NCBI GenBank assembly: GCA_031472005.1
Contig: PZJY01000006.1
Span: forward strand, 806,001-870,000
DNA: 64,000 bases
Source of the DNA: Tetracladium setigerum
Taxonomy: Eukaryota > Ascomycota > Leotiomycetes > Helotiales
Direction of reading: 5' to 3'
Part shown: in pieces, positions 22,861 to 34,282 of the stretch
How the letters are laid out: every line of letters starts with the position of its first letter
How positions within the stretch are numbered: the first letter of the stretch is position 1
The notes under the pieces: model-generated
Seen by the model: only the letters and a program-made list of their open reading frames with translations
Databases searched by the model: none
Told to the model about the DNA's origin: nothing
Program-made: the position numbers and the translations under genes

Positions 22861-23310
22861 ATGCCTCGGGCCATCAGAGGTAAGAGACGCAGAAGAAGAA
22901 AAAGAAGAAGAAGAAGAAGATGATGATGAAGAAGAAAAAGAAGCATATCCAACTTGGAGAGCATGTGTTGTTTGTGTGTTGGAGCACCCCAGACTAATAT
23001 TCCACCTTTTCATGCAGGTGTTCTCGTGAAGTGTGATCCCTCCATCAAAGCCATCATCGTCAAAATCGATAGTGCGGACCACGCCTTCATCGTCGAAGAT
23101 CTGGACGATGAACATCTTGTCATCAAGGAGAACATGGTGAACGTTCTCAAGGCAAAGCTAGATGATGTGCGTTCTCCTCTCCTCCATTCAGCCTTGGTCG
23201 TGTGACCTTTCTTTTACTTGCCTTAGTTATGTCTTACTGATGAGAGGAGGGAGGTACCGTAGGCTTTAAAGGAAACCCAACATGCTATTGAGGAGTCGGG
23301 AGAGGAGTGA
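22861..23310 (+). CDS. TFB5: TFIIH subunit TFB5 (TTDA/p8 homologue)
   Basis: This tiny gene is hidden by its introns: exons 22861-22879, 23018-23166 and 23263-23310 give 71 residues, the usual length for TFB5. It begins MPRAIRG, continues VLVKCDPSIKAIIVKIDS and IVEDLDDEHLVIKE, and ends ALKETQHAIEESGEE. All three blocks match the family. TFB5 is the smallest TFIIH subunit. It stabilises the complex by pairing with TFB2/p52 and is needed for nucleotide excision repair and basal transcription in the nucleus. Exon 1 codes only six whole codons and is joined across a 138-nt intron (22880-23017) that contains a GAA microsatellite. Intron 2 is 23167-23262. Both splice sites keep frame. Confidence 0.93.
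22891..22943 (+). repeat. GAA/GAT microsatellite in TFB5 intron 1
   Basis: GAA triplets interrupted by A and GAT triplets fill about 50 nt shortly after the donor at 22880. The tract is purine-only on the transcribed RNA and may be length-polymorphic. Confidence 0.8.
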
Positions 23311-23738
23311 GTGATGAGTGAGGAGTAGATAGATGATGAACGGGGTGGGTCATGGGTTGTTGTGGGGTCTTAGATAGAAGCAGCCGAAAGGGAGAAGGTT
23401 GGAGTTGGGGTGTCATCTGGATGGAGTTCATGGAGGTGGTTGGGAATGGGCAAGATTACTTGCAGAATAATGGATTTCATTTCCTTGCACTCAATAAATG
23501 CGCCGAAACTTCAATAAACCCCACTACTGTTTCACTGGAAGACATTTGACTGAGTGACTTATTTCTCCGGCAAGAGATAAGTTGTTGTTCCAAACAGTGT
23601 TTCCTCATGTCTTCACAGGCAGCCGAGCCGGGTTGATATCTCGCTAAACCAATAACAACAACAACAACAACCACTCTAAGATTTAGAGAAAGACGAAAAT
23701 TCTTGGTATACACATCTATAGTACATTATGAATACACT
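23311..23738. other. Convergent intergenic region with AAC microsatellite
   Basis: This is 3' flank of TFB5 (plus) and of uL16m (minus). An (AAC)n tract lies at about 23651-23671. No coding signal is seen. Confidence 0.6.
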
Positions 23739-24601
23739 CTACGCGCCCGGAGACACAGCTGATGGTGTCGAAGCCACGGATTCAGGTATAATCGGCAGAG
23801 CTTTGGCTGCTGGCATTGGTAGAGGCACCTTCCTGCGGAGTCTCTTCAAATCGTCCAATGTAATCCCATCCAATTTTGTGATTCCCACGACTGGTGCGTC
23901 GCCCTTCTTGACAAACTCGTACATGCCTTTAAAGTTCCATTAGCAACATTACCGCCTGTATCTCCAAATGGTACTAACCTGGCATCTTGTTGCCCGCTAA
24001 GCGGAATGCATCCCTTACGACCGCCTCGTGCAGATCTCCCTTAATCTCAAAGATGATCTTGCTAACTGCAATTCTGGATGCCCAATGATCAAACGATCCC
24101 TTTCCTTTACCCATACGGACCTGCAATCCATTAGTCTCCATGCAATACCATCACTCCGCCCTGAGCCCAACTTACCTCATTACCACTGGCATACACACCA
24201 ATACTGGCGCAAACTCTCTTGTACAATCGGTACTTCATGCCCTTTAATCTGACCTTGATTGCATCCTCCCCAATCTTCAACTGGGCAGCACTGACACGAC
24301 GATGGTGATCGCACATTCGCAGCCCAAAATCACCCCATACCACCGTTGTCCCCCTCGCCGACCCACCCGTTGGCACACGAGGTCTCCCCTTCCTCGATCT
24401 CTTCTTCTCAGGCGCTGTAGGGAGGAGCCAATTCCCATTATTGACAGCAGTGCTGGAAAACGGGCGGGCAGAAATCGAGGGAGATGGTTTTGACAGGCAT
24501 TTTCGGCTCGATAGGGAGGCGCTGAGAGGTCGCAGAGCGGTGGTAGATAGCGAGAGCCTCTCGAATTGAGCCGAGATGCTCGACAGGTTTTGAAGCCTCA
24601 T
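23739..24601 (-). CDS. MRPL16: Mitochondrial large-subunit ribosomal protein uL16m
   Basis: Exons 24601-24176, 24120-23979 and 23926-23739 give 251 residues. The family signature is clear: [29 protein letters not shown], and after the first intron [32 protein letters not shown], then [11 protein letters not shown]. The first 60 residues are rich in Ser, Arg and Leu with no acidic run, as expected of a mitochondrial presequence. uL16 sits in the large subunit near the peptidyl transferase and central protuberance. The C-terminal 40 residues ([19 protein letters not shown]...) are an extension. The frame is open upstream to 24766, but the ATG at 24601 begins the presequence. Introns are short (55 and 52 nt). 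The gene is divergent from RFC1. Confidence 0.95.
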
Positions 24602-24940
24602 GGCGGTGATGAAATAATTGGACGATTGCTCGGGTGGGAGTTTGGTGAGCTTCAGATTGAATTCAGAAAGTTCCCAGGCTCCTACGGTTGCCTGAACAGG
24701 CAGCATGTGCAGGGAGGTCACGTTTCCTTCCACTTCAACTTCGCGAGCGCGCTTTCCCGCGTGCATTAAAAGTCGCGTACATCATCAAATAGAGGGCGTC
24801 GGTCCAAACCTCCTCCAACACTTGATTTCTCCTCAACAGCTCTTGAATGCCGAACCGCTCTTAAGGAGTGTAATTTACCTCACAATCCCGAGATTGTTCC
24901 CTCCTCATTTCCGTCATTGAAGCTCCGATCTATTCACACA
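24602..24940. promoter_or_regulatory. Shared promoter region, uL16m / RFC1
   Basis: Only 339 bp separate the two divergent start codons. No TATA box is evident. Part of it is open on the minus strand (to 24766) but probably leader sequence. Confidence 0.5.
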
Positions 24941-27900
24941 ATGCCGGCAGATATTCGGAACTTCTTTGGGGGCAAGACTGCCACCCCCATCCGAGAGAAG
25001 GCGACAAAGAAGGAGGAGGAGCCAAAGAGTAAAGCACGCAGTATGATTGGCAAGGTCTGTTCTAGTCTGCTCAAATGCTAATTTGAACCAGAGAACCGCA
25101 AGATTGTCGAGGACGATAGTGACGATGAGCCGATTGTAGCGTTCGTCGTCCTCCTTGTTAAATACGTTCTTCACTGACCTTTCCTAGCAAGAAACCAACC
25201 ACTAAAGCTCCTCCACCAAAAAAGATTGCGTAAGTTGCAATTAAACTCCTACCAGAGCCATGCTAATAGCAATTCTAGGAGCGAGGAGCCTAAACTTCAA
25301 GAGACGACGACAGACGATTATTTTGCGAGCAGCAAGAAACCTAAACCTGCCAAGTCAACACCCGCCAAAACAACACCTGTAAAGGCCAAAGCAGCCATTG
25401 CGGACACCAACGGTAGCCGATCCTCTGCCCGAAAGAAGACGGTTGTTTCCTACAATGAACACAAGGATGATGATGGAGATCTTGCTCTCTTGGACGATGG
25501 CTCGGATGCAGGGGATGACATATTTGCCGCAGATGTAGGAAGGGGAGGCAAGCGCAAGGACGATTATATCGAGATTGACAGTGACGATGAGCCGGTGTTG
25601 AAGCCCAAGAAGGCAGCGCCCAAGGTAACTTCGAAACCAGCCAAGTCAGCGAAGTCGAAGTCATCCAAGAAGGATCTGGATGTTGAAATGGAGGATGTTA
25701 CCTCTCGGGGCTCTCATGCTTTGGACAGTGATGATATGATGGTAATTGACGAACCTAAAGTCAAGACGCAAGGCAGGAAGCGAAAGTCCGTGGAGTCAGA
25801 CGACGAGGAAGAAGATATCACAAAGCTGAAAATCAACTCAGTCAAAGGCAAATCAGCGCAGCAACCTCCCGCCAAAAAGCCACGAGCTCCACCAAAGAAG
25901 AAGGAGCCCGTTCAAGAAAGCGCAGAAATCCAAGCCATCTTGGATGCTATTCCCTTAGTTAGACCACCAACTCCTCCACCGGTGGATCCCAATTATAAGT
26001 TCGACTTTCGAAAGGCTGGTGCTGGAGGAGGCAACGCTGGGCCACCTCCAGGAGAAGGAGATAAGGAAATTCCAGTTGGAGCTGACAATTGTCTGGCAGG
26101 AATGACATTTGTATTTACTGGCCTGCTCGAAACCATTTCCCGCGAGGTCGGTCAGGAGCTTGTCAAACGTCATGGAGGCAAGGTCACGACCGCTCCGAGC
26201 AAAAACACCACTTATGTTGTTCTTGGTTCTGACGCGGGGCCTTCTAAACTCAGAAAAATTGCAGCGCTTAATATCAAGACGATCAATGAGGATGGTCTTT
26301 TTGCAATCATCAGAGCTCTGCCGAGTGGTGGCGGAGATGGGAAGGCTGCCCAGAAGAATAATGAGAAGAAGGCTGCTGAGATGGAGAAGATTCAGAGAGA
26401 TGCAGAGGAGATGGATAAGGAGGAAAAGAGGAAGGCCCGAGAAGCTGAGGCGGCCGAGAAAGCTCGACAAAAGACGGCAGCATCGAAAGGAGCTTCAGCA
26501 CCAGCTACACCCGCTATCAGACAAGTTGCTCCATCCTCACAGCTATGGACTACCAAGTATGCACCTACTTCGGTTAATCAAATTTGTGGTAACAAGGGAG
26601 CTGTGGAGAAGATTCAAACTTGGTTGAAAGGATGGCAGGAGGCACACAAGTACGATTTCAAGAAGAAAGGTGCGGATGGCCTTGCTGGTTACCGAGCTGT
26701 TATCATCCATGGCCCTCCTGGTATTGGAAAGACAACAGCTGCCCATTTAGCTGCCAAGCTCAGTGGATACGATGTTCTTGAAAGCAATGCCAGTGACACT
26801 CGAAGCAAGAAGCTTGTGGAGACTGGCCTTCATGAAGTCTTGAACAACAAGTCATTGCTAGGCTATTTCGCAGGCGACGGAAAAGACGTCGACAAGAAAA
26901 AACAGAACATTGTCTTAATCATGGACGAAGTCGATGGAATGTCCGCAGGCGATCGTGGTGGCGTTGGTGCACTTGCGAAAGTGTGCAAAAAAACCGATAT
27001 CCCAATGATTTTGATTTGCAATGACAGAAGGCTACCGAAGATGAAGCCCTTCGATTTTGTCACCTACGACATTCCATTCAGGCGACCTACAGTCGAACAA
27101 GTTCGATCGCGTATTGCCACGATATGTCTTCGAGAAGGTCTCAAACTACCAATGCCTGTCATTGATGCGTTGATTGAGGGTAGCAACAAAGACATTCGTC
27201 AGATCATCAACATGGTGTCGTCCGTCAAACTTGACCAGACCGCAATTGATTTCGACCAGAGTAAGTCAATGTCCAAAGCTTGGGAGAAGCATGTGGTCTT
27301 GAAGCCTTGGGACATTTGCCATAAACTCCTCGGCGGATCTCTCTTCCATGCTTCAAGCAAGGCCACGCTGAACGACAAAATTGAGTTGTACTTCAACGAC
27401 CATGAGTTCACTCCCTTGATGATTCAGGAGAACTACCTCAGTACAAAACCACAACTTGTTACAAATGACCTACACCAGCGTGAGGCGAGGCTGAAGGCTC
27501 TGCAACTTGTCGATCAAGCAGCAGAGAGTATATCCGATGGTGACCTGGTCGATCGAATGATCCATGGCTCCCAGCAACAATGGAGTCTGATGCCTGCACA
27601 CGCTGTTCTCAGCTCGGTGAAGCCTGCTAGTTACATTGCTGGTCTTATGCAAGGCCAGACACAGTTTACAAAGTGGCTTGGAAACAACAGCAAACAGGGC
27701 AAGCTTACTCGTTATGTCAAGGAGATCCAATCCCATATGCGGCTTCGATCCTCCGGAGATCGACATGAGATTCGTCAACAGTATCTTCCCGTTCTTTGGA
27801 CTCGATTGATCAAGCGAATGGAAGTGGAAGGCAAGGACGCTGTCGAGGATGTTATTGATCTTATGGACAGCTATTTCCTTACACGGGACGACTTTGATTA

Positions 27901-28394
27901 TATTCTGGAACTAGGTTTGGGTCCTCAGGATCAGGAAAAAGTGGATCTGGCATCTCAGACCAAAGCCAGTTTTACCAGGCAGTATGTAAAAGACTCTACC
28001 TCATCATTCTCATGCTAACATAGAATCTAGGTATAATGCCCGCGCTCACCCTCTTCCATTCATGAAAGCCAGCAACGTCGTCGCACCCGCTAAGACAGCC
28101 AAGCAAGCACCAGATCTTGAAGAGGCTTTCGAAGAAGAAGACGATGGGGAGATTATCCCAGAGCCCAAGGACGAAGAAGACGAAGAGATTGACTTCACGA
28201 AAGACAAGTTTATCAAGAAACCAAAGGCGAAGAAGGCACCCGCAAAGAAGGCAGCGCCAAAGAAGAAAGCCAGCAAGGTTGCTGATGATGACGACGACGA
28301 CGACGATGATGAGGAAGACTCGGAGGAGGATGTGAAACCAAAAAAGAAGAGTAGAGCTAAACCTGCCGCCGCGAAGGGAAGAGGAAAGAAGTGA
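24941..28394 (+). CDS. RFC1: Replication factor C subunit 1 (clamp-loader large subunit)
   Basis: Exons 24941-25040, 25092-25140, 25188-25229, 25279-27981 and 28031-28394 give 1,085 residues. The N-terminus MPADIRNFFGG is the conserved PIP-like start of RFC1. A long Lys/Asp/Ser-rich disordered part follows, with repeated DSDDEP acidic patches. A BRCT domain (about residues 330-415) begins LAGMTFVFTGLLETISREV. The AAA+ module has Walker A GPPGIGKTT (about 541-549), Walker B IVLIMDEVDGMSAGDRGG and sensor 1 ICNDRR. The RFC1 C-terminal domain follows (KPWDICHKLLGGSLF to TYNARAHPLPFMK-type sequence). The tail is Lys- and Asp-rich, suited to nuclear import. RFC1-5 loads PCNA at primer ends in replication and repair. 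Small first exons are joined by 47-51-nt introns with consistent phases. No frame break occurs in 3.2 kb. Confidence 0.97.
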
Positions 28395-29482
28395 GTGTAA
28401 AACTTTTATGATGGTATGAAATAGTGGTGGAAGGGGTGCATTGCCAGATAATTCGTTCGGGATGGGATGCATAGATAGGTGTTTGCAGACACCAGCGGTT
28501 TCATTGAAGGATGCGTGAGAGATGAATACGTCTTGAATATTCCACAGGCGTCTTTTTCTTATTTTTCCCCCTGGACCAGAGGAATTGGTCATTCGATCAA
28601 TACAAGGTAGAGAGCATATTTTTAGTTATCCTCAACAATAATGAGAAACAAAACTTTTAAGATTGAGTGGGATAGATCGTCTGGCTTAATGGAAGGGAAA
28701 CCATTTCTCCAATCCCGCCACAGAGGACAAATTGCAGGATGGCCGTTCGCAAGTAGTCCGCCGTTTTCCGTAAGGGACTGAAGGAAGGTATTTGTAGATT
28801 TCCCAAAACTCTCCCCAATGTGGCGAGTGTGGAATTGAAGCTCTCCCATTCGACCCACCCCGCAGCGGGGGAGGTTTTGCTTTGAAAACACCACCACAAT
28901 GTTCAACGGGTCAATCACCTCCGAGAATTTCTCCATGGGGGAGTGTACACAACACAACACTAGAGTGAGTACCTTACTCAGGTGTACGATGCAAGTAGGT
29001 GGTACAGATTATCAGAAATGGAACAAACAAGCACTACCCTGGCTGGCTTGTGAAAGTTTTCCTGCGTTCGGGAACTGACTCCTCGCCGATGGACTTGATG
29101 GACACAATTGTGCTGCTTTGCTGATGTTACATTGGTTGTTGAGGCTTTGTCAGTGCCGTACCTTTCAGGTAGGTAGTAGGTAGGTACAGTAAAGAGTGGG
29201 ATGTTTAGTGGGATGGAGCTAGGTAAGCTTCATGATGATGTCTCAACCCCGCCTTGTACCGCTTTTTTATCATTTTTTATTTTTGATCTAGTACACCACC
29301 GTTGCGTTTGCTATAAAGACCCTTGGGATCGCCCTGTTTTTCTTCTTTCTCTTCTTTCTCTCTTTCCGATCGATTTTTTGGCTAGAGAAAAAGCGACCTT
29401 TGAACTTGTATCAATTGACTTTTCCACACCTCCTTCTAAATCCACACAAACAAAACAGACACAACCAACAAAAACATTCAAA
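28395..29482. other. Intergenic, no gene recognised
   Basis: This is the 3' flank of RFC1 and promoter/leader of the aldo-keto reductase. A 112-codon minus frame (28622-28960) has no motif. GGTAGGTA repeats occur near 29165-29190, and a T/C-rich leader at 29340-29370 precedes the ATG. Confidence 0.5.
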
Positions 29483-30890
29483 ATGGCACCACCAGAGGGA
29501 TTACCAAAGATGGAGTATAGATTCTTGGGACGATCGGGATTGCAGGTTTCTGCTATTTCCTTGGGAGGATGGTTGACCTATGGTGGACATGTTGAGAATG
29601 GTACGTTCAATCCCAAAAACAAAACAACCTAGCTGGCTTTTGTCTTTCTATTCTGTGCTTCCTCTTCGTTACTAGCTGTGCTATCTATTTCCCCAACTGT
29701 GTTCTGTTCCACGAGCTTGCTTTTACAGTCCCCCCACCACCATTGAAGTACGATGGAATTGGGGTAATCGAACCAAGCCTCTCAGCAAGGGAATCGAACA
29801 TGAACAGAAGACTGACTGACTTACTGTGTGTATACAGAAAACACATTTAACTGCATGAAAGCTGCCTATGATGCTGGAGTCAACTTCTTCGACTGCGCTG
29901 AGAACTACTCTCTTGGACAATCAGAGGTTCAGATGGGTTTGGCCATTAAGAAGTTTGGATGGAAGAGAAATGATTTGGTTATTTCCTCAAAGGTATGTAT
30001 ACTTACCTTACACATACCTCCATTCCTCCCTCCCCTGACAGCATACCTTTTACTCATCAATTTTTGATTCATCTTGGTTATTAACCATTCCATTCTCAAA
30101 ACAGATCAACTGGGGATCCGCCCACGGCACCAACCCCGTCAACAACAACGGTCTCTCCCGCAAACACATCATCGAAGGTGTAAACGGCTGCCTCGAGCGT
30201 CTCGGCCTCGACTACGTCGACCTCATCTACGCCCACCGCCCCGACCGCAACACTCCCATCGAAGAGACCGTCCGCGCATTCAATCACATCATCAACCAAG
30301 GCAAAGCCTTCTACTGGGGCACATCCGAATGGAACGCCGACGAAATCGCCACCGCCTGGCGCTACGCCGACAAACTCGGTCTCATCGGCCCCCTAATGGA
30401 ACAGCCCCAGTACAACATGTTCGTGCGTGACAAGGTCGAGAAGGAATTCGAGCACCTTTACCCTGAGACGGGCTTGGGGCTCACGACGTTCAGTCCGTTG
30501 AAGATGGGCATTCTGACTGGCAAGTATAACGATGGTGTGCCAGCGGATTCGCGATTCGCGGCCGATGAGAAGGACCCATCAGGCTTTGTGGCGGCGTTTG
30601 CGAAGAATAATGTTGGCAAGGAGGAGTGGTTGGATCAGATTGAGAAGACGAGATTGCTGAAGCCCATTGCGGAGAAGTTGGGTGTGTCGCAGGCTGCGTT
30701 GGCGTTGGCGTGGGTGTTGAAGAATCCCCATGTTAGCTCGGCTGTCACGGGGGCGTCGAGACCGGAGCAGATTTATGATAGTTTGGTTGCGTTGGAGGTG
30801 CAGCATAGGTTGACCAAGGAGATTATGGATCAGATTGATGAGATTCTGGGAAACAAGCCTGCCGTTATGATTAGGAGATTTGTTGATTAG
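29483..30890 (+). CDS. Aldo-keto reductase, voltage-gated K+ channel beta-subunit type
   Basis: Exons 29483-29600, 29838-29992 and 30105-30890 give 352 residues. The start MAPPEGLPKMEYRFLGRSGL and ISLGGWLTYGG match the Kv-beta/AKR6 branch. The AKR catalytic tetrad is visible: Asp and Tyr in FDCAENYSLG, Lys in LVISSKINWG, and His in DLIYAHRPD. The C-terminal NADPH-binding region includes TTFSPLKMGILTGKYN and AVTGASRPEQIYDSL. Such fungal proteins are cytosolic NADPH-dependent reductases of broad carbonyl substrates. A channel partner is not expected here. The start context CAAAATGGC is near ideal. Intron 1 is unusually long (237 nt) for this window; intron 2 is 112 nt. Codon use shifts to strongly C-ending codons in exon 3, which suggests high expression. 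Confidence 0.93.
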
Positions 30891-31971
30891 ATGAGGTAGG
30901 TAGGATGAGGAGTAGGTGGTGGAATGTTGAGAAGGTAGCTTAAGTATAATCAAAAAAGAATGGAATCAAAAGTATTTGAGAGTATAGATCACTAGTGTGT
31001 ATTCAAAGAATATGTATGCTCAAAGTGGAAAGGTGATAGATATATCTTAGAACACAATCTGGGAATTTTGTCTTTCTGGTCATTGAGATGGTAAAGACTC
31101 GAGATTAAGAGTACCTGAATCGTCTTTCGTACTCGCCTTCAAGCTGTAACGTTATTGACGGTATGATAATTCCTTCCACCTTATTCTATGAAATCCTGAA
31201 GGTCCAGAAGGAAGTGATGGGAGTTGGTGAGATCTCAGATAGAACTGTGCTGTTGTGCTCACAATTAGGCAAATTTTCCCACTTTCGTTTTGAAGCTCGA
31301 GAATTAGGTCGGATCATTGTTAGTCTTTTGTATTCTAGGAAGATATTGCTGTAAAACACTCATCTCTTTTAGGAAGCTTGGAGCTTGGTATTGAGAGTCT
31401 TTGTTCGTCTCTAATGCATATCAAGATGGCACGTGATAAGTTCTTGACTTTTCCCATTCATTCTCATTCAGTCATATACTTCTATTCGGCAATTCGTCAA
31501 CCTCTATACTAGAAGTGGAAGAACGCAAGCCCATTTCATTTCTCTCTCTTTCTCTCTCTTTCTCTCTATGTTATCTGTCCTGGAAAGCCCCTGGTAAGAT
31601 TACTATAGCAAGGAAAGCAGCTGAAGAGAAGCGAAGAAAAATGCAGGTAACGCATACGGTACCTATTTCCATGCTATTCACATATGGGGAACGAAAACCA
31701 TGTGCTCTTTCACGCAGTACATACTGAGTATTTAAACAATGACAATATCTTCAAATTTCTCTTACTTAGGGAGGCAGTGACTGGTTGAACTATGCGACCT
31801 GAATTATCTGCAGGTGTTCGTTCTCAATAATCTCAGGTACGCGATGTTTTAAAATGCGCACGAGCCTGCAATCACTCACTCAATCTCATCATTCTTCTTC
31901 CGGAGAGGTAGGTAGGTTGCGCCTAAACGCATGCATCAGTCGTGCACCGTGAAGTTAATAACCGTCAATCA
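30891..31971. other. Convergent intergenic region, no gene recognised
   Basis: Frames at 31163-31354 and 31515-31727 lack motifs. A TCTC-rich polypyrimidine run lies at 31541-31568 and GGTAGGTAGG near 31907. Probably the 3' ends of both flanking genes. Confidence 0.5.
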
Positions 31972-33521
31972 TCAATAATGACAGATTCCCCCAACATCAT
32001 CATCATCAATCGTCCAGTAACCTGCAAGTCCTGTAGACTCGACGGGCTCTTCAACCAATCCATCGCTACTCTTCACTGCGAGATCTTCTCCTAGTCCGCT
32101 CTTACTACCGCCGCCACCACCCGAGCTCTTCTTCACCATGGCTCGCTTAGCCCAAGAGTTCACAGCAGACTCGCTAGTCTCATCACGAGCTTGCTTCAAA
32201 AAGGAAGCCAATGTCGTGCCACCGGTGCCTTTCAGCTCTTTCTTGCCATCTTCACCATTTCGGTTCGATGCAGATGCGATGTCCATCTTCTTTCGACGAT
32301 GCACTTCCGGGCTACGGGAACGAGAGATGGAGCGAGATTCACGAGATTTGATAATGATGTAACGTGAGACAATTGCGAAATGCTTGTCACGCATTGCACG
32401 CAACATGGCGAGGCAGGAATCGTAGGCAATCGTCAGCTCGTCGTTGTCTCGATGACTTTCCACATATGGTCGAATATTGGCGACGCGAGTGACATCTTCC
32501 AAAAATCGTTTGTGGGGACCAGGCATGTATTCACGCATTTCCAGAAGGAAGTTATTTTTGGGCGGTGCTCCAACGTCATGTGCCGAGGCAACGTCGTCCT
32601 TCTTTTCACCAGTCGGACGATGCTCGATGCCGAGGATAATGTCGAAGAATTGCAGGATGGAGCTTTGTGCTGCGCTGCCACCGCTGTATTGTTTGTATTG
32701 TTCCGTGCCCGTGCCATCTTCGTACAACAATCCGTGAGGCAATCCCGCTTCGGCCATGTTCTTCGATCCGGCAAGGAAAGGTCGGATTCGATGGTAGAAG
32801 ACTTGTGGATCGCAACACTCGTGCATACGCTGTAGCAGGGAGCCAAGATCTTCCAGCGTTTCGGCCAGTGTTTCGAGGCATGTGGCAACGGTTTTGCTGT
32901 CATTGACCCGAGCTGCTGCAATAGCCTTCAGCATGAGTGGAAGCATCGGTCCTCCTCGAGCCTCAATTGCAACAGACACCAGATAGAACCAGGATTCGTC
33001 AATCGAGCCGGTGAATGTGGTGAGGGTCGCAAGATTCTCGAGGTTGTCAATTCGCTCGTCTGCAAACAAGGGCTTGAAGTTCCACAGGCAGACGGCTGCG
33101 TAATTGGCAACTGGAGGAACCTCCAGATGAGAAGATATGTGCAGTAGCGGGATCGAGATGGAAGCTGGCAAACGCTGTAGAACTTCATTAGCAATTGTAA
33201 TGGTGGAGTAGGTTTCGGGCAAATGCGAACCTCTGATGGGCTGTCACCACCCCAGATGTAGCCATGCGCCATGAAGCACAACAATGAGTAGGCTCTGCGC
33301 CATTCCGAGTCGTGTTCCAGACCGGCGGTGGAGAGCACAGGAAGATGATCAATAACGCCGCGCAGGCGCTTGGTCAAGATCAGTCCTTGCAAGTTGGAGA
33401 CGACGGCTTCCCACTTGTTGTAGTAAGGATCCGGAAGTCTCTCGAGAGGAAATTCTGGCGGTAGGAATCCATAGTCCGGGGAGATTCCATAGTCGCCTAA
33501 GATGGGAAGAGGAGGAAGCAT
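31972..33521 (-). CDS. Indoleamine 2,3-dioxygenase (IDO) family protein
   Basis: Exons 33521-33231 and 33174-31972, with a 56-nt intron, give 497 residues. IDO blocks are evident: MLPPLPILGDYGISPDYGFL at the N-terminus, CFMAHGYIWGGDSPSE just before the splice, then ISIPLLHISSHLEVPPVANY, and GGSAAQSSILQFFDIILGI. The proximal haem ligand is expected to be the His in RDKHFAIVSRY. The enzyme oxidises L-tryptophan to N-formylkynurenine, the first step toward NAD+ and kynurenines; it is a cytosolic haem protein. An Arg/Ser/Lys-rich insertion before GTGGTTLASFLKQARDET and an acidic C-terminal tail of about 60 residues lengthen it relative to mammalian IDO, as is usual in fungi. The frame is open 28 codons upstream, but the ATG at 33521 gives the family's N-terminus. 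Confidence 0.95.
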
Positions 33522-34282
33522 AATCCTGTTGGAAAGACTTAAGATGTCTTCTTCTTGTTGGTAGTGGGGGTAGAGGGGAAGAAGTTTTGTTCTGTCCAGA
33601 CGCAAGGAGTAAACAGATCTTGTCTGATACTCCTCAGCCGTGTGAGAATTGGTTGGGGACTTTGCATAGACTGTAGTCGAGATAGAGATAGCGATCGGGG
33701 GACTGCTGTGGAGAAAGTGGTTTGCGTAGGAGAGTAGAAGGGAGGAAAGGAAGAGAGAAGGAGAAAAGGAATCTAATATAAGAGATGGGGGGGTAGACAG
33801 ACCCCCACTAGGAGGTAGTGTCCTTCCATCCAGACCAGCCGGCCACTACGGAGCAGGAACAGTGAGCAGGACAGGGTTGTTTCCCAAGAAGATTGACAAA
33901 GCAACAAAAACAGGCGACTTTTGCTGCGAGTTCGGCGGCTTGCGGATCAAACAACAAAACATCGAAACACTCTCTGGGCGGGCGGGAAGAAAGGGCGCTA
34001 GAAAAAGAAAGCGAAAGCGTTGAAGACGAAGAAGAAATCGCCCAATGCGACGGCCCGCGGATTGGCTGGAATGGCCCCCACATCTACTAAACTGCTAAAA
34101 TGACGCACTGCTGAATCATCAGGGTTAATTGTGCTTGGCACATGTCACCTGACCATACTTGACAGATGATGGCAGTTTGCCAAGCCTATGAGCCAAGACT
34201 GCGGGCGTAATGAGGCACGAATAGCTTCACGACAGACAGTACCTCTCAGGATGCTGCTACTATTGTGTGCTGAGGATCGACA
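33522..34282. other. Divergent intergenic region
   Basis: It holds the promoters of the IDO gene (minus) and VPS23 (plus). A G7 run facing a C5 run (33787-33806) could form a small hairpin. No gene is recognised. Confidence 0.5.

Noticed and set aside
28622..28960. 112-codon minus-strand frame between RFC1 and the aldo-keto reductase
   Set aside because: No recognisable motif, no splice support, and it overlaps the likely promoter of the reductase.
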